A stretch of DNA of 49,458 bases from Methanomicrobium sp. (GCA_017412625.1 JAFPWZ010000071.1:1-49458); one strand, 5' to 3'. Numbered from the stretch's first letter, positions 33,581 to 42,638 are shown. The notes: a model not told the origin generated them from the sequence alone. Numbers and translations: made by a program.

Positions 33581-33792
33581 CGTTAATCCACCCATGATCA
33601 ATCCCCCCAAACCCCATCATTACTTAACGGATCACCTGACACACTGTAAATATATCCTGAAATCCTGTCCCACAGAGTATTTCCCCCCACCATATATACG
33701 GAAAAATAATGTATCATCCCCCCACGTTATTTTCCCATGCTCAAAGGAAGGGGCATCCGCATGACACGGCTGAATAAACAGCGCTTTTTTTA
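33577..33792. other. Gene-free segment with three C6 tracts
   Basis: C-rich on the plus strand with CCCCCC at 33603-33608, 33683-33688 and 33718-33723. The short open frame at 33570-33764 has a poor composition (Pro/His/Ile) and no ribosome-binding site and is not called. No other structure recognised. Confidence 0.5.
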
Positions 33793-33860
33793 TTGAATTT
33801 TACAGAAATCTGAATTTTACAGATAATTGAATTCTATGAAAAACTGAATTTTATGGAAAA
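33793..33860. repeat. 17-bp tandem repeat, four copies
   Basis: Units start at 33793, 33810, 33827 and 33844, each a variant of YTGAATTTTACAGAAAT. The period is exact. It lies about 240-300 bases before the TPR gene. Confidence 0.92.
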
Positions 33861-33920
33861 CCGTTTTTGCAGGTATCGTTTTTGCACGGTATCGTTTTTG
33901 CACGGTATCGTTTTTGAATG
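33857..33920. repeat. 16-bp tandem repeat, four copies
   Basis: Units GTATCGTTTTTGCACG at 33873, 33889 and 33905 (the last ending GAATG), with a diverged first copy at 33857-33872. It abuts the 17-bp array. Confidence 0.92.
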
Positions 33921-34095
33921 TATTTACATCTCCGAATCATCCCTTACCGACCGCGACTGGAAAAGATTTCAACGACAAGTTATTGAATATATAAAGACAA
34001 AGATTTTAAACATAGATTCGGCGCAGGGATTAACGCGGAAGTACAGGCTGAACGTTATTTAACTGCGCATAAACAGGAAGGAGTCTTTTAAGCTA
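33921..34095 (+). promoter_or_regulatory. Presumed promoter/leader of the TPR gene
   Basis: Contains AT-rich words (TTATTGAATATATAAAGAC around 33980) that could supply a TATA box, and GGAAGGAG at 34076-34083, 12 bases before the ATG, an unusually long spacing for a ribosome-binding site. Confidence 0.4.
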
Positions 34096-37000
34096 ATGGC
34101 ATTCTTTGACAAAATCATGGGGCAGGGGAGCAATAATCCAAATCCCTGGATAGATAAAGCCGCCGCACAGTTCGATGCGGGCAGATATGCTGAAGCGGCA
34201 AGAACTTTGGAGAAAGCAATAGAGACCGACCCCGAGAACGTGGAACTGTGCTATAAGATGGGTATAGCACTCACGTACCTCGGAAACTATACCGACGCCG
34301 AAGGCTATACGCGCAGATTTACGAACGCATATCCCGACAACGTAAGCGGATGGCACTCTCTCGGCAACATACTTTATGCACAGCGCAACTTTGCGGGCGC
34401 AAACGAGTGTTACGACAAGGTACTCAGCCAGGATCAGTCGCTTCTCGACGTATGGTACCGCAAAGCGGACTGCCTCGAGTATATCGGCGACTTCGCCGGC
34501 GCTGCCGACTGCTGTGAGCGCATCCTCCAGTCTGCCGAGTATCCGGACGCAAACATCCTCGAACGCATAGGAATGCTGTCCATAAGGACGGGGCAGCTCG
34601 AGAGGGCGGTCGACGCATTCGGAAAGGCACTCGCCATAGACGGCACAAATATCGGCGTCATGATTAAAACCGGAGAAGTCCTTGAAAGACTCGGCAAAAC
34701 GGAAGAAGCCCTCAATTATTACGACAATGTCCTCAGATACAACCCGTCGGAGATTACGGCAATCTACCACAAGGCAAATCTCTGCGAGAGGCTCGGCAGA
34801 TACGGAGAGGCGGCTGAGATCTACAGAAACATCAACCTCGAGATCTCCATCGACGCCATCTCCGCATTCAACCGTGCGGCAGACCTCTACTGGAGCGGCG
34901 CATACGGCGAGGCAATCTATGCCCTTGAGATAGTTCTCAAGAGAAACCCCGCGGATTTCGCCGCATGGAACATGATGGGCTCGGCTCTCCAGTTCATCGG
35001 CGAATACGAGCGTGCGACGGCATGCTATGACAATATAATCAGATATGCGCCGGACAATTCCGCGGCATGGTACCAGAGGGGAATGTGCCTTGCCAGACGC
35101 GGAATCTATAACGACGCTTTGAACAGCTTTTCTCATGTAATCAACGGACCCGCGGGGTCGTCTGTCAACTGGATAAACAACAATATCGACCTGAGTCTCT
35201 TCGAGAAACAGCAGACGGATGCGACCAAGAAGATGAACCTCGACGTCACCGAGATAAGGATGATTGAGGTCCAGGGAGAGGCACTCATGCATCTCGGCAA
35301 CTTCGCCGACGCCTACTCCTGCTTCTCCAAGATTACCGAGAGCCACCCCGACAACATGAATGCGTGGCGCAACTGTGCGGATGCACTCTATAACCTCGGC
35401 GAATACGGCGGCGCAGTCGAGGCATACAATGTTCTTCTGAAACAATACCCCGAGGACACCCTTATTCTGGAGAAGAAGGGAATGGCGCTCCTGCACCTCG
35501 GTAACGACGAGGAGGCAATCGAAATATTCAACGCCGTCCTGGAAAAAGACCCTTCCAACATAATCGCGCTCCACAACAGGACGGATGCGCAGCTCAAACA
35601 CGGCAGATTCGAGGACGCACTCGCGGGCCTTACCGCGATTACCGAGCATATCCCCAACGATCAGGCTTCGCTCTCGCTTAAAGCCCAGATTCTCCTCGAC
35701 AGCGGCAGATACCCCGAAGCCCTTGAAGCCCTCGAGCCCATCATCTCGCAGGGAGGCAGCGATGTCAATGCATGGAGAAACTACATCACCATACTCGAGA
35801 AGAACGGCGATTACGCCGAGGCTGTCGCCGCCATCGAGAACCTTGAGAATGCGGGCATTGCCGACTCCTCACTGCTCTGTCTGAAGGCAAAACTGCTCAA
35901 TTACGCGGGCAATCTGAGCGCCGCCGCCGACGCATACGCCGCCGCACTCCAGACCGACCCCGACAGAGAAGGGGTTGCCCTCGCACTTGCCGAGAATCTG
36001 AAGATACTCGGAAGATACAACGAAGCGGCAAAAGCATACGAGCACCACGTGAGAGCCAACCGCGAGGACGGTCTTGCATGGAAGGAACTCGGTATCGCGA
36101 TGATGAAGATAGGCGAGATCGAGAAGGCAAAGAAGAGTCTTCGCAAGGCAAGGGAACTCCTGCCGGACGACGCCGGAATCGCGCTTCTCAGAGCGGATAT
36201 TCTCCTCAATGCCCGCGACTTCGAGGAGGCCTGCACGGCCTACGAAGAGACACTCGAGATTCTCCCCGACAGCGTCCCCGCTCTGAGAGGACATGCCCTT
36301 GCGCTCGCCGGCGCCGGAAGAAACAAGGAAGCCTCAGCCGAGTTTGAGAAATATCTCGAGAAAGATGAGGACGACAACGAGATGCGCATTGCCTATGCCG
36401 CCGTCTGCGAAAAACTCGGCGAGTTTGAGACCGCAATCGGTCAGTATGCCGCCGTCCTCGAGGAGAAGGACGATCTCGGCCTCTGGCTCAGACTGCTCGG
36501 CATCCTCAAGATGATGGGCAGATACGAGGACTGCGCCGAAGGCTGCGAAGACCTTATCGGCAAGAAACCCGAATGCGCCGAGGCATACCGCATTCTCGCC
36601 GAGGTAAAATACAGGCTCGGCAAGTTCAGGGAATCCGCCGAGAACTACGAGAAAGCACTCGAACTTGAGCCTGCAAACAAGTCCGGACGCCTTACCTATG
36701 CCGAGACGCTTCTGAAAGCCGGCAGATACAAGGAGGCACTTCAGAACTTCGGCATTGCACTCGACGGCTCATCGGGCGAGGGCGACTGCGAGAGTTACTA
36801 TCTCTGCGCCGTCGCACAGATGCATATGGGCGGCTACGAGAAGGCAATCAAGTTCATAGGAAAGGCTCTTGCCGATAACGAAGATATTCCGGGTGCGCTT
36901 CTCATGCGTGCGAATGCATATGAGCGCCTCGGTCAGTTCGAGGAAGCGCTCGAAGGCTACGAGAACGCAATCCGCGCCAGCAGCAAAGACCCGGCACTCT

Positions 37001-37356
37001 GGAATGCACGCGGAATGCTTCTCTTAAACCTCGGACGCTTCAATGACGCGGGTAAATCCTTCGAACGCGCCATCGAGTACGGCGCCGAGGATACGGCATG
37101 CTGGTACGGTAAAGGCGTGGCACTCGACGAGATAGGCAAGTTCGACGCCGCAATCGAGGCATACGACCATGTCCTCTCGGAGCATCCGACCGATACGGCA
37201 ATCCTCTACCGCAAGGGAATCTGCCTTACAAAACTCGGACGCTATCAGGAAGCCGCGGAATGCTTCAACAAAGCCTCCAAACGCGAGAAGAGAGAGAAGG
37301 ACAGAGAAAAAGAAGAGAAAGATCTCTCCGACGACGAAGAGAGTTATCTGGAGTAA
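34096..37356 (+). CDS. Large TPR-repeat protein
   Basis: A cytoplasmic-looking 1086-residue protein made almost wholly of tetratricopeptide repeats. From residue about 18 to 1055 the sequence cycles every 34 residues with TPR consensus positions (for example FDAGRYAEAARTLEKAIETDPEN, YHKANLCERLGRYGEAAEIYR, ALWNARGMLLLNLGRFNDAGKSFERAIEYG); roughly 30 repeats. One short irregular break occurs near 345-400 (INNNIDLSLFEKQQTDATKKMN). The last 30 residues are a highly charged Lys/Glu/Asp tail. There is no signal peptide, membrane helix or enzyme domain, so it should be a protein-binding scaffold. A long open frame on the opposite strand reflects codon bias. The ADP-ribosylglycohydrolase gene follows 20 bases later. 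Confidence 0.93.
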   Translation: MAFFDKIMGQGSNNPNPWIDKAAAQFDAGRYAEAARTLEKAIETDPENVELCYKMGIALTYLGNYTDAEGYTRRFTNAYPDNVSGWHSLGNILYAQRNFAGANECYDKVLSQDQSLLDVWYRKADCLEYIGDFAGAADCCERILQSAEYPDANILERIGMLSIRTGQLERAVDAFGKALAIDGTNIGVMIKTGEVLERLGKTEEALNYYDNVLRYNPSEITAIYHKANLCERLGRYGEAAEIYRNINLEISIDAISAFNRAADLYWSGAYGEAIYALEIVLKRNPADFAAWNMMGSALQFIGEYERATACYDNIIRYAPDNSAAWYQRGMCLARRGIYNDALNSFSHVINGPAGSSVNWINNNIDLSLFEKQQTDATKKMNLDVTEIRMIEVQGEALMHLGNFADAYSCFSKITESHPDNMNAWRNCADALYNLGEYGGAVEAYNVLLKQYPEDTLILEKKGMALLHLGNDEEAIEIFNAVLEKDPSNIIALHNRTDAQLKHGRFEDALAGLTAITEHIPNDQASLSLKAQILLDSGRYPEALEALEPIISQGGSDVNAWRNYITILEKNGDYAEAVAAIENLENAGIADSSLLCLKAKLLNYAGNLSAAADAYAAALQTDPDREGVALALAENLKILGRYNEAAKAYEHHVRANREDGLAWKELGIAMMKIGEIEKAKKSLRKARELLPDDAGIALLRADILLNARDFEEACTAYEETLEILPDSVPALRGHALALAGAGRNKEASAEFEKYLEKDEDDNEMRIAYAAVCEKLGEFETAIGQYAAVLEEKDDLGLWLRLLGILKMMGRYEDCAEGCEDLIGKKPECAEAYRILAEVKYRLGKFRESAENYEKALELEPANKSGRLTYAETLLKAGRYKEALQNFGIALDGSSGEGDCESYYLCAVAQMHMGGYEKAIKFIGKALADNEDIPGALLMRANAYERLGQFEEALEGYENAIRASSKDPALWNARGMLLLNLGRFNDAGKSFERAIEYGAEDTACWYGKGVALDEIGKFDAAIEAYDHVLSEHPTDTAILYRKGICLTKLGRYQEAAECFNKASKREKREKDREKEEKDLSDDEESYLE

Positions 37357-37376
37357 ACCGCGGGGTTACGGTCATA

Positions 37377-38282
37377 ATGGAGAACGAATACCGCGGTGCA
37401 CTTCTGGGTGCGGCAATCGGCGATGCGCTCGGCATGCCCAACGAGACCATGCCCGCGTCCAGATGCCGTCTCACCAAAGGCTATACGAAGGCGGCAAGAA
37501 ACCACCCCAACAGTGCTCTTTCCGCCGGCTCGTATACGGACGATACGCAGATTACGCTCATGCTCTGCGAGCTTTTCGTGAGCGGCAACTACTCGGCAAA
37601 GAATTATGCCGCGGGTCTCAAGAAACTGCACACCGATAACAGCCTCAGATTCCCGGACGGGACAATAATCAGTGCATGCCGCCACATGGTGAAGGATGCG
37701 GGTAAACCGTCTGGATGCAACTCGACCACGACGGGATGTATCCCAGTGGCGCTCGCTTTTGCACTGACATCCGACGATATCCTCGAGATGAGGGAGAAAC
37801 TTATCGAGGCATGCTCGGTCACGCATACGAATCCCGCGGCACATGCCGCCGCAGTCTCGTTTGCCACCCTTATCCGCTCGGCACTGAACGGCGATGACAA
37901 ACCGCTCTACGAGGCGCAGAAGAATGCCTTCCTCGAGGACGAGAAACTCGGTCTGAAGACAGGGGATGCCATACAGATTGCCCACGACGGAGCAGGTCTC
38001 GAGTCCGCAATCTCAATCCTCGGTAATGACGTCAGTGTCTATCAGACATTGCCGCTGGCCTACTATCTCATTGAGAGATTCGGCGAAGAGGATAATTTCC
38101 TCAACATTGCGACCTCGGTCGGCGGAAATTCGGATACGATAGGGTTCATCTGCGGAGCGTGGATGGGGGCAACCTACGGCGCATCGGGTCTGGATGACGA
38201 TCTCCTGCTGGCTCTGGAGAACCGCGAGAGCATTGAGACCCTTATTGACAGAATGTGGAGACGTTTCGGGCAGAAAGAGTAG
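37377..38282 (+). CDS. ADP-ribosylglycohydrolase family protein
   Basis: Removes ADP-ribose from proteins or small molecules in the ARH/DraG family. The 301 residues show GALLGAAIGDALGMPNE, the metal-binding SYTDDTQITLM, GCIPVALAFAL, CSVTHTNPAAHAAA and the C-terminal metal site SVGGNSDTIGFICGAWMGATYG. All expected acidic metal ligands are seen, so it should be active. The frame is open upstream to 37260, but that part lies in the TPR gene; ATG 37377 starts exactly at the family N-terminus. It lies 20 bases behind the TPR gene and is probably co-transcribed. No ADP-ribosyltransferase is visible in the window, and the target is unknown. Confidence 0.92.
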   Translation: MENEYRGALLGAAIGDALGMPNETMPASRCRLTKGYTKAARNHPNSALSAGSYTDDTQITLMLCELFVSGNYSAKNYAAGLKKLHTDNSLRFPDGTIISACRHMVKDAGKPSGCNSTTTGCIPVALAFALTSDDILEMREKLIEACSVTHTNPAAHAAAVSFATLIRSALNGDDKPLYEAQKNAFLEDEKLGLKTGDAIQIAHDGAGLESAISILGNDVSVYQTLPLAYYLIERFGEEDNFLNIATSVGGNSDTIGFICGAWMGATYGASGLDDDLLLALENRESIETLIDRMWRRFGQKE

Positions 38283-38353
38283 ATTTTGCCCGCGCTCAAT
38301 ACACGCTTCATAATTAAAAAGCATTAATTCACTTAAAAACTCTATACTATTTT

Positions 38354-39340
38354 ATGGATATCGCAATTGTCGGAGCATCGGGATTCACGGGAGCAGACCT
38401 TGTGCGCCTTCTGCTTACGCATTCACAGGCGGAAGTGACCGCGGTCACATCGCGAAAAGAAGAAGGAAAGAGTTTTACCTCAATCCATCCGAGTCTTACG
38501 GGATTTACGGATTTAAAGTTCACAAACCCCGATATAGGCAGATTGGATGCTGATTTTGCTTTTCTTGCCGTGCCTCACACTGCGGCAATGCCTTATGCGG
38601 AAGCACTCAGGGAACGCGGGATTAAATGCGTGGATTTGAGCGCAGACTACCGACTCCCCAAGGACGTCTACGAGGCGACCTACGGCGTCAAACATACCGC
38701 ATACTTCAAAGCGCCCTACGGTCTCTGCGAGATTCACCGCGACGAGATTAAGGGTGCGGACTTCGTCGCAAACCCGGGATGCTTCCCGACCGGCGCAACC
38801 CTTGCCGCAGCTCCTCTGGCAAAACTCGCCAATACAATAATATACGACTCAAAGAGCGGCGTTACGGGCGCGGGAACGACGCCGACCGTGACAAACCAGT
38901 TTACAACGGTGAACGATAACTTCAATGCGTATAAGTGGACGAAACACCGTCACCTTGCCGAGATGAAGCAGGAAGCGGCATTTTTGGGCTCGAAAGCGTC
39001 CTGCCACTTTACGCCGCACCTTCTCCCCATAAACCGCGGCATTCTCACGACCGCACATATTCTTCTCGACGAAGAACTGAGCCAGGAAGAGGTTGAGAAG
39101 CTCTACCGCGAGAGATACGAGAAGGAATACTTTATCCGCCTCCAGAATCCCTCGACCGCGGCAGTCCGCGGAAGCAACTTCTGCGACATAAAGGTGGAGT
39201 GCGACGGCAAAAGAGTCGTCGCCGTATCGGCAATCGATAACCTTGTCAAAGGCGCAAGCGGACAGGCAATCCAGAACATGAATATCATGTGCGGATTCAA
39301 GGAGAACGACGGACTCAAAGTTGCGCCCTTAAACCCGTAA
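38354..39340 (+). CDS. argC: N-acetyl-gamma-glutamyl-phosphate reductase
   Basis: Third step of arginine synthesis: NADPH reduction of N-acetylglutamyl phosphate to the semialdehyde. The 328 residues have [15 protein letters not shown] (NADP-binding), [18 protein letters not shown], and the catalytic [11 protein letters not shown] (Cys143), then [11 protein letters not shown] and [12 protein letters not shown]. Leaderless start is likely: A/T-rich TATA-like words lie 20-45 bases upstream and no Shine-Dalgarno is seen. Followed after 18 bases by a CBS protein, then argJ and argB. Confidence 0.96.
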   Translation: MDIAIVGASGFTGADLVRLLLTHSQAEVTAVTSRKEEGKSFTSIHPSLTGFTDLKFTNPDIGRLDADFAFLAVPHTAAMPYAEALRERGIKCVDLSADYRLPKDVYEATYGVKHTAYFKAPYGLCEIHRDEIKGADFVANPGCFPTGATLAAAPLAKLANTIIYDSKSGVTGAGTTPTVTNQFTTVNDNFNAYKWTKHRHLAEMKQEAAFLGSKASCHFTPHLLPINRGILTTAHILLDEELSQEEVEKLYRERYEKEYFIRLQNPSTAAVRGSNFCDIKVECDGKRVVAVSAIDNLVKGASGQAIQNMNIMCGFKENDGLKVAPLNP

Positions 39341-39358
39341 ACCGTTTCAGGTGAGAGT

Positions 39359-39841
39359 ATGCAGATAAAGGATGTTATGACCCCGAATCCCGTAACCGTG
39401 AACTTCGATGCGCAGGTAAGAGATGTCGCAAGACTGCTTAAGAAGTACAGAATCGGCGGTCTGCCTGTCATGGACGGCGAGAGGGTCATAGGCATCGTTA
39501 CCGAGACCGATGTTCTTTCACTCCTCGATAGCTCCGAATCAAGCGATGATCTCTGTCTTCCGTTGCCGCTCGACGCGATAGAGTTCTCGATAACGGAGAA
39601 CGTAAACCTCGAGAAGACGAGAAAAACCCTCATAGATATCGGAAACACACCGGTTACGGACATTATGACCCAGGATGTCGTCATAATAGAGGATGATGCC
39701 TCCGTTCAGGAAGGTGCCAATATCATGTCGGTCGAGGATATTGCACGCCTTCCCGTAATCAGGGACGACAGGCTTGTGGGAATTGTCACGCGCCGCGACA
39801 TTGTCCGCGGCATAGGCATGTCGGGCGCGAATATCGACTGA
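39359..39841 (+). CDS. CBS-domain pair protein within the arginine gene cluster
   Basis: A 160-residue protein consisting of two CBS motifs: residues 1-57 (IKDVMTPNPVTVNFDAQVRDVARLLKKYRIGGLPVMDGERVIGIVTETDVL) and 98-156 (VTDIMTQDVVIIEDDASVQEGANIMSVEDIARLPVIRDDRLVGIVTRRDIV). Such pairs (Bateman modules) usually bind adenine nucleotides or SAM and regulate a partner. There is no attached effector domain. GGTGA sits five bases before the ATG. Its place 18 bases after argC suggests co-transcription and perhaps a regulatory link to arginine synthesis, which is inference. Confidence 0.9.
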   Translation: MQIKDVMTPNPVTVNFDAQVRDVARLLKKYRIGGLPVMDGERVIGIVTETDVLSLLDSSESSDDLCLPLPLDAIEFSITENVNLEKTRKTLIDIGNTPVTDIMTQDVVIIEDDASVQEGANIMSVEDIARLPVIRDDRLVGIVTRRDIVRGIGMSGANID

Positions 39842-39946
39842 GTGCGGAATTCGATTGCCGCAATATTACGGCATTACGGAATTACGGCGCAAAGATTATC
39901 TTTGAGGATTTATCATACAATACGCATACATACGGTCGATAATACG

Positions 39947-39994
39947 GTCGGCAAAAATGCAGGTCAATCTGTCAGCAAAATGTCGGCAAATAAG
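39947..39994. repeat. Three direct repeats upstream of argJ
   Basis: GTCGGCAAAAATG (39947-39959), GTCAGCAAAATG (39971-39982) and GTCGGCAAATAAG (39982-39994), all in one orientation, end 20 bases before the argJ ATG. Candidate operator half-sites or a decaying tandem array. Confidence 0.6.
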
Positions 39995-40014
39995 TCAATA
40001 CGAGATGTTAATCG

Positions 40015-41193
40015 ATGAAAAATATATGTGCAGTTGAAGGTGTTTATGCTACGGGCATAAAAGAGGGTAAGTACGGTCTTGCTCTCATAAAGGCGAAAGG
40101 AACGGCGGCGGCGGTGTTCACAAAGAACCGCCTCGTTGCCGCACCCGTTATTCTGATGAAGGAAAGGATGGAAAAAGGCGTCCTCGACGGCATCATAGTC
40201 AACTCGGGCAATGCGAATGTCTATACGGGAGAGCAGGGCATTAAGGACGCTAAGAGGATGTGCGAGATAGCCGCCGAGGCTTTCGGCACGACTCCCGAGA
40301 GAGTCGGAGTTGCGTCGACGGGAGTTATCGGCAGGTTCATGAAACTCGATATCATCGAGGATCAGTGCAAAAGGATTAAGGGCGACTTAAAGCACGACGA
40401 TGCCGCCGAAGAAAAAGCCATGCGTGCGATTATGACCACCGATACCGTCCCGAAGAGCGCGATTGCAAGGCGCGGGAATTTCACGGTCGCAGGCATATGC
40501 AAGGGCAGCGGCATGATTGCGCCGAATATGGGCACAATGCTCTCCTTCATCTATACGGACGCGGAGATAAGCGCCGCCGACCTGAAGAGAGCGCTCATCC
40601 CCGCAGTTAACAGGAGTTTCAACATGGTCGTCGTCGACGGCGATACCTCGACAAACGACTGCTGTTTCGTAACGGCAACGGGTCTTAAGGGCAGGTGCGA
40701 CTTCGACGAGTTTGCCGCCGCACTCGAAGAGGTCTGCATTTCGCTTGCAAAACAGATCGCCGCCGACGGAGAGGGCGCTTCAAAGATGATTGAGGTCCGC
40801 ATCACCGGCGCAAAGACCGAGGAGGATGCGGCTGTAATCGCAAGGACGGTCATCGAGTCTCCGCTTGTCAAGACCGCAATCTACGGCGAGGACCCGAACT
40901 GGGGCAGGCTCATTGCCGCCGCGGGACGTGCCGGCGTGGAATTCGATCCCGACGCGGCCACGGTCTCAATCTCGGATGAGGGACGCGCAAACACGGTTGT
41001 TCTGGCAAGAAAAGGCGAAATTCTTGCCGACGACGTCATGCACCCCGACGCTCTTGCGGCTGCCAAGAAACTCATGGGCGGAAAGGTCGTCGTTGTCGAT
41101 ATCGACATCGCCTGCGGCGCTTTCGAGGCTACGGCATGGGGCTGCGACCTTACCGAAAAATATGTCGAGATAAACGGGAAGTATACAACATGA
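40015..41193 (+). CDS. argJ: Glutamate N-acetyltransferase / ornithine acetyltransferase
   Basis: Transfers acetyl from N-acetylornithine to glutamate in the cyclic arginine pathway. ArgJ cleaves itself into alpha and beta chains before a Thr nucleophile. Here the site is [13 protein letters not shown], giving Thr174 preceded by Gly173; many homologs have Ala at that position. Other family blocks: [77 protein letters not shown] and the C-terminal [16 protein letters not shown]. Length 392 is normal. Its stop overlaps the argB start (ATGA). The 173-base gap before it holds direct repeats, so it may have its own promoter. Confidence 0.96.
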   Translation: MKNICAVEGVYATGIKEGKYGLALIKAKGTAAAVFTKNRLVAAPVILMKERMEKGVLDGIIVNSGNANVYTGEQGIKDAKRMCEIAAEAFGTTPERVGVASTGVIGRFMKLDIIEDQCKRIKGDLKHDDAAEEKAMRAIMTTDTVPKSAIARRGNFTVAGICKGSGMIAPNMGTMLSFIYTDAEISAADLKRALIPAVNRSFNMVVVDGDTSTNDCCFVTATGLKGRCDFDEFAAALEEVCISLAKQIAADGEGASKMIEVRITGAKTEEDAAVIARTVIESPLVKTAIYGEDPNWGRLIAAAGRAGVEFDPDAATVSISDEGRANTVVLARKGEILADDVMHPDALAAAKKLMGGKVVVVDIDIACGAFEATAWGCDLTEKYVEINGKYTT

Positions 41194-42086
41194 AGAAAAG
41201 AGCGGATATATTGATGGAAGCGCTGCCCTACATTCAGCGCTTTCACGGAAAGACGATAGTTGTCAAGGTCGGCGGCCATGCAATGGTCGATAAGGACATT
41301 CTCAAGACGGTCATTCAGGACGTTGTTCTCCTTCACTATGTCGGTCTGAGAGTCGTGGTTGTCCACGGCGGCGGTCCGGAGATTACCGAGAAGATGATTG
41401 CGATGGGCAAAGAGCCCAAGTTCGTCGGCGGTCTGCGCGTCACAGATACGGATACGCTCGAGATTGCGCAGATGGTCCTTGTCGGCAAGATTAACAGTAA
41501 TATCGTCTCTCTTATCGCAAAGCAGGGCGCAAAGGCGATAGGTCTTGCGGGTAACGACGCAAACCTACTTCACGCAAAGAAGACCGGCATAAAGAAGGTC
41601 ATCATCGACAACAAAGAAGAGGAGGTCGACCTGGGATTTGTCGGCGACGTTACCTCGGTCAACCCCGACATTCTCAATATTCTCCTCGATAACGGCTATA
41701 TTCCGGTTATCTCCCCCATCGGCGTCGATTCGCGCTGCAGCGAGCTGAACATCAACGCGGATACGGCTGCGGGAGAGATTGCCATCGCTCTCAAGGCATA
41801 CAAGTTCGTTAATCTCTCGGATATCGACGGAATCATGAACGGCGACAGGACAGAGACATATCACCGCCTGACCGTCGCGGAGTCGCGCCGCCTCATAGAA
41901 GAGGGTGTCATCGTCGGCGGAATGATTCCGAAACTCGACGCCTGTCTTAAATGCATAGAAAACGGCGTTGAATACGCACATATCGTCAACGGCAACAAAG
42001 ACCACAATCTGCTGATCGAGCTGTTTACGGACGACGGTGTCGGCACCATGATAAAAAGAGACGATGCCGACAGTCACGCCGAATAA
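41190..42086 (+). CDS. argB: Acetylglutamate kinase
   Basis: Phosphorylates N-acetylglutamate, the second arginine step. The 298 residues show [60 protein letters not shown] and [11 protein letters not shown], a complete amino-acid kinase fold. The N-terminal helix [22 protein letters not shown] is of the type seen in arginine-sensitive enzymes, suggesting feedback inhibition (inference). ATG 41190 overlaps the argJ stop; an upstream in-frame ATG at 41136 lies inside argJ and adds non-family residues, so it is rejected. A PAS-domain gene follows after 69 bases. Confidence 0.96.
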   Translation: MKKRADILMEALPYIQRFHGKTIVVKVGGHAMVDKDILKTVIQDVVLLHYVGLRVVVVHGGGPEITEKMIAMGKEPKFVGGLRVTDTDTLEIAQMVLVGKINSNIVSLIAKQGAKAIGLAGNDANLLHAKKTGIKKVIIDNKEEEVDLGFVGDVTSVNPDILNILLDNGYIPVISPIGVDSRCSELNINADTAAGEIAIALKAYKFVNLSDIDGIMNGDRTETYHRLTVAESRRLIEEGVIVGGMIPKLDACLKCIENGVEYAHIVNGNKDHNLLIELFTDDGVGTMIKRDDADSHAE

Positions 42087-42155
42087 CCGATAACGGGAAT
42101 AACGAATTAACCGGGATCTACGGAACAGAGCGATTAACTGATGCGGAGTTAAGTC

Positions 42156-42494
42156 ATGGTCGGATTTTTCAATTCTGCGGCGAAGAAGGCTGACGGTTCT
42201 TTCTATCAGGATGTCTTCTTCAAAAGCCCCGCGGGGCTTTGCATCCTCACCCACCCCGATTTTGAGATTAAACTCGTAAACGAGAGCTTTGCGAAGGTTT
42301 TCGGAAAGACCAAGCGGGATATCACGGGCAAACTCTTTGTCTGCGTCTGGGAGAAATGCCCTGAGCGCGACGAATTCTTTACGACTCTGCGAAAGGAAGG
42401 CAGTGTAAACCGCATAGTTTGCGGCGGCGTCATGTTCTCGGGCGCCGTTATGGACGAGAACAACTACATCATTACTGCCGTCCGGATAAAATAG
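42156..42494 (+). CDS. Single PAS-domain protein
   Basis: A 112-residue soluble protein that is little more than one PAS domain: FYQDVFFKSPAGLCILTHPDFEIKLVNESFAKVFGKTKRDITGKLF is a typical PAS beginning, and GVMFSGAVMDENNYIITAVRI its closing strands. No kinase, output or membrane segment is attached. Three Cys residues (29, 83, 89 approximately) could matter for redox sensing but this is speculative. The gene follows argB in the same direction after a 69-base gap and ends before a repeat-filled intergenic stretch. Confidence 0.75.
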   Translation: MVGFFNSAAKKADGSFYQDVFFKSPAGLCILTHPDFEIKLVNESFAKVFGKTKRDITGKLFVCVWEKCPERDEFFTTLRKEGSVNRIVCGGVMFSGAVMDENNYIITAVRIK

Positions 42495-42505
42495 AGATTT
42501 TTGAT

Positions 42506-42638
42506 GATTTTCAGGATTTAACCGATTTTGAGGAATTTATGGATTTTGAGAAATTAACGATTTTGAGATTTTTATAAATTTTGAGGATTTGGTTTATTTT
42601 GAAATTTCGGTTGATTTTGAATCTTTGAGATCTTTGAG
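42506..42638. repeat. Degenerate 17-18-bp tandem array (GATTTTGAG core)
   Basis: GATTTTGAG or close variants start at 42506, 42524, 42542, 42559, 42577, 42595 and 42613, a spacing of 17 or 18 bases, followed by two copies of ATCTTTGAG at 42621 and 42630. It lies between the converging PAS and chorismate mutase genes. Confidence 0.85.

Noticed and set aside
33542-33590. tRNA-like hairpin
   Set aside because: The 6-bp stem could mimic an anticodon arm, but there is no acceptor pairing, no D arm and no GTTCRANNC T-loop.
33570-33764. A 64-codon plus-strand open frame
   Set aside because: Pro/His/Ile-rich composition, no ribosome-binding site, starts inside a predicted RNA stem and shows no domain.
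33793-33920. CRISPR array
   Set aside because: Repeat units of 16-17 bp are directly abutting with no unique spacers, and no cas genes are present.
33853-34062. A 69-codon open frame over the 16-bp array
   Set aside because: Its N-terminus is made by the tandem repeat, whose period is not a multiple of three, and no ribosome-binding site is present.
34093-35649. A 518-codon open frame on the minus strand opposite the TPR gene
   Set aside because: It mirrors the TPR reading frame, lacks a ribosome-binding site and has the low-complexity Val/Glu/Arg composition of antisense frames in biased genes. The TPR frame is unmistakable.
41136-41189. Upstream start for argB inside argJ
   Set aside because: It adds 18 residues foreign to the family, while ATG 41190 gives the normal N-terminus and an ATGA overlap.
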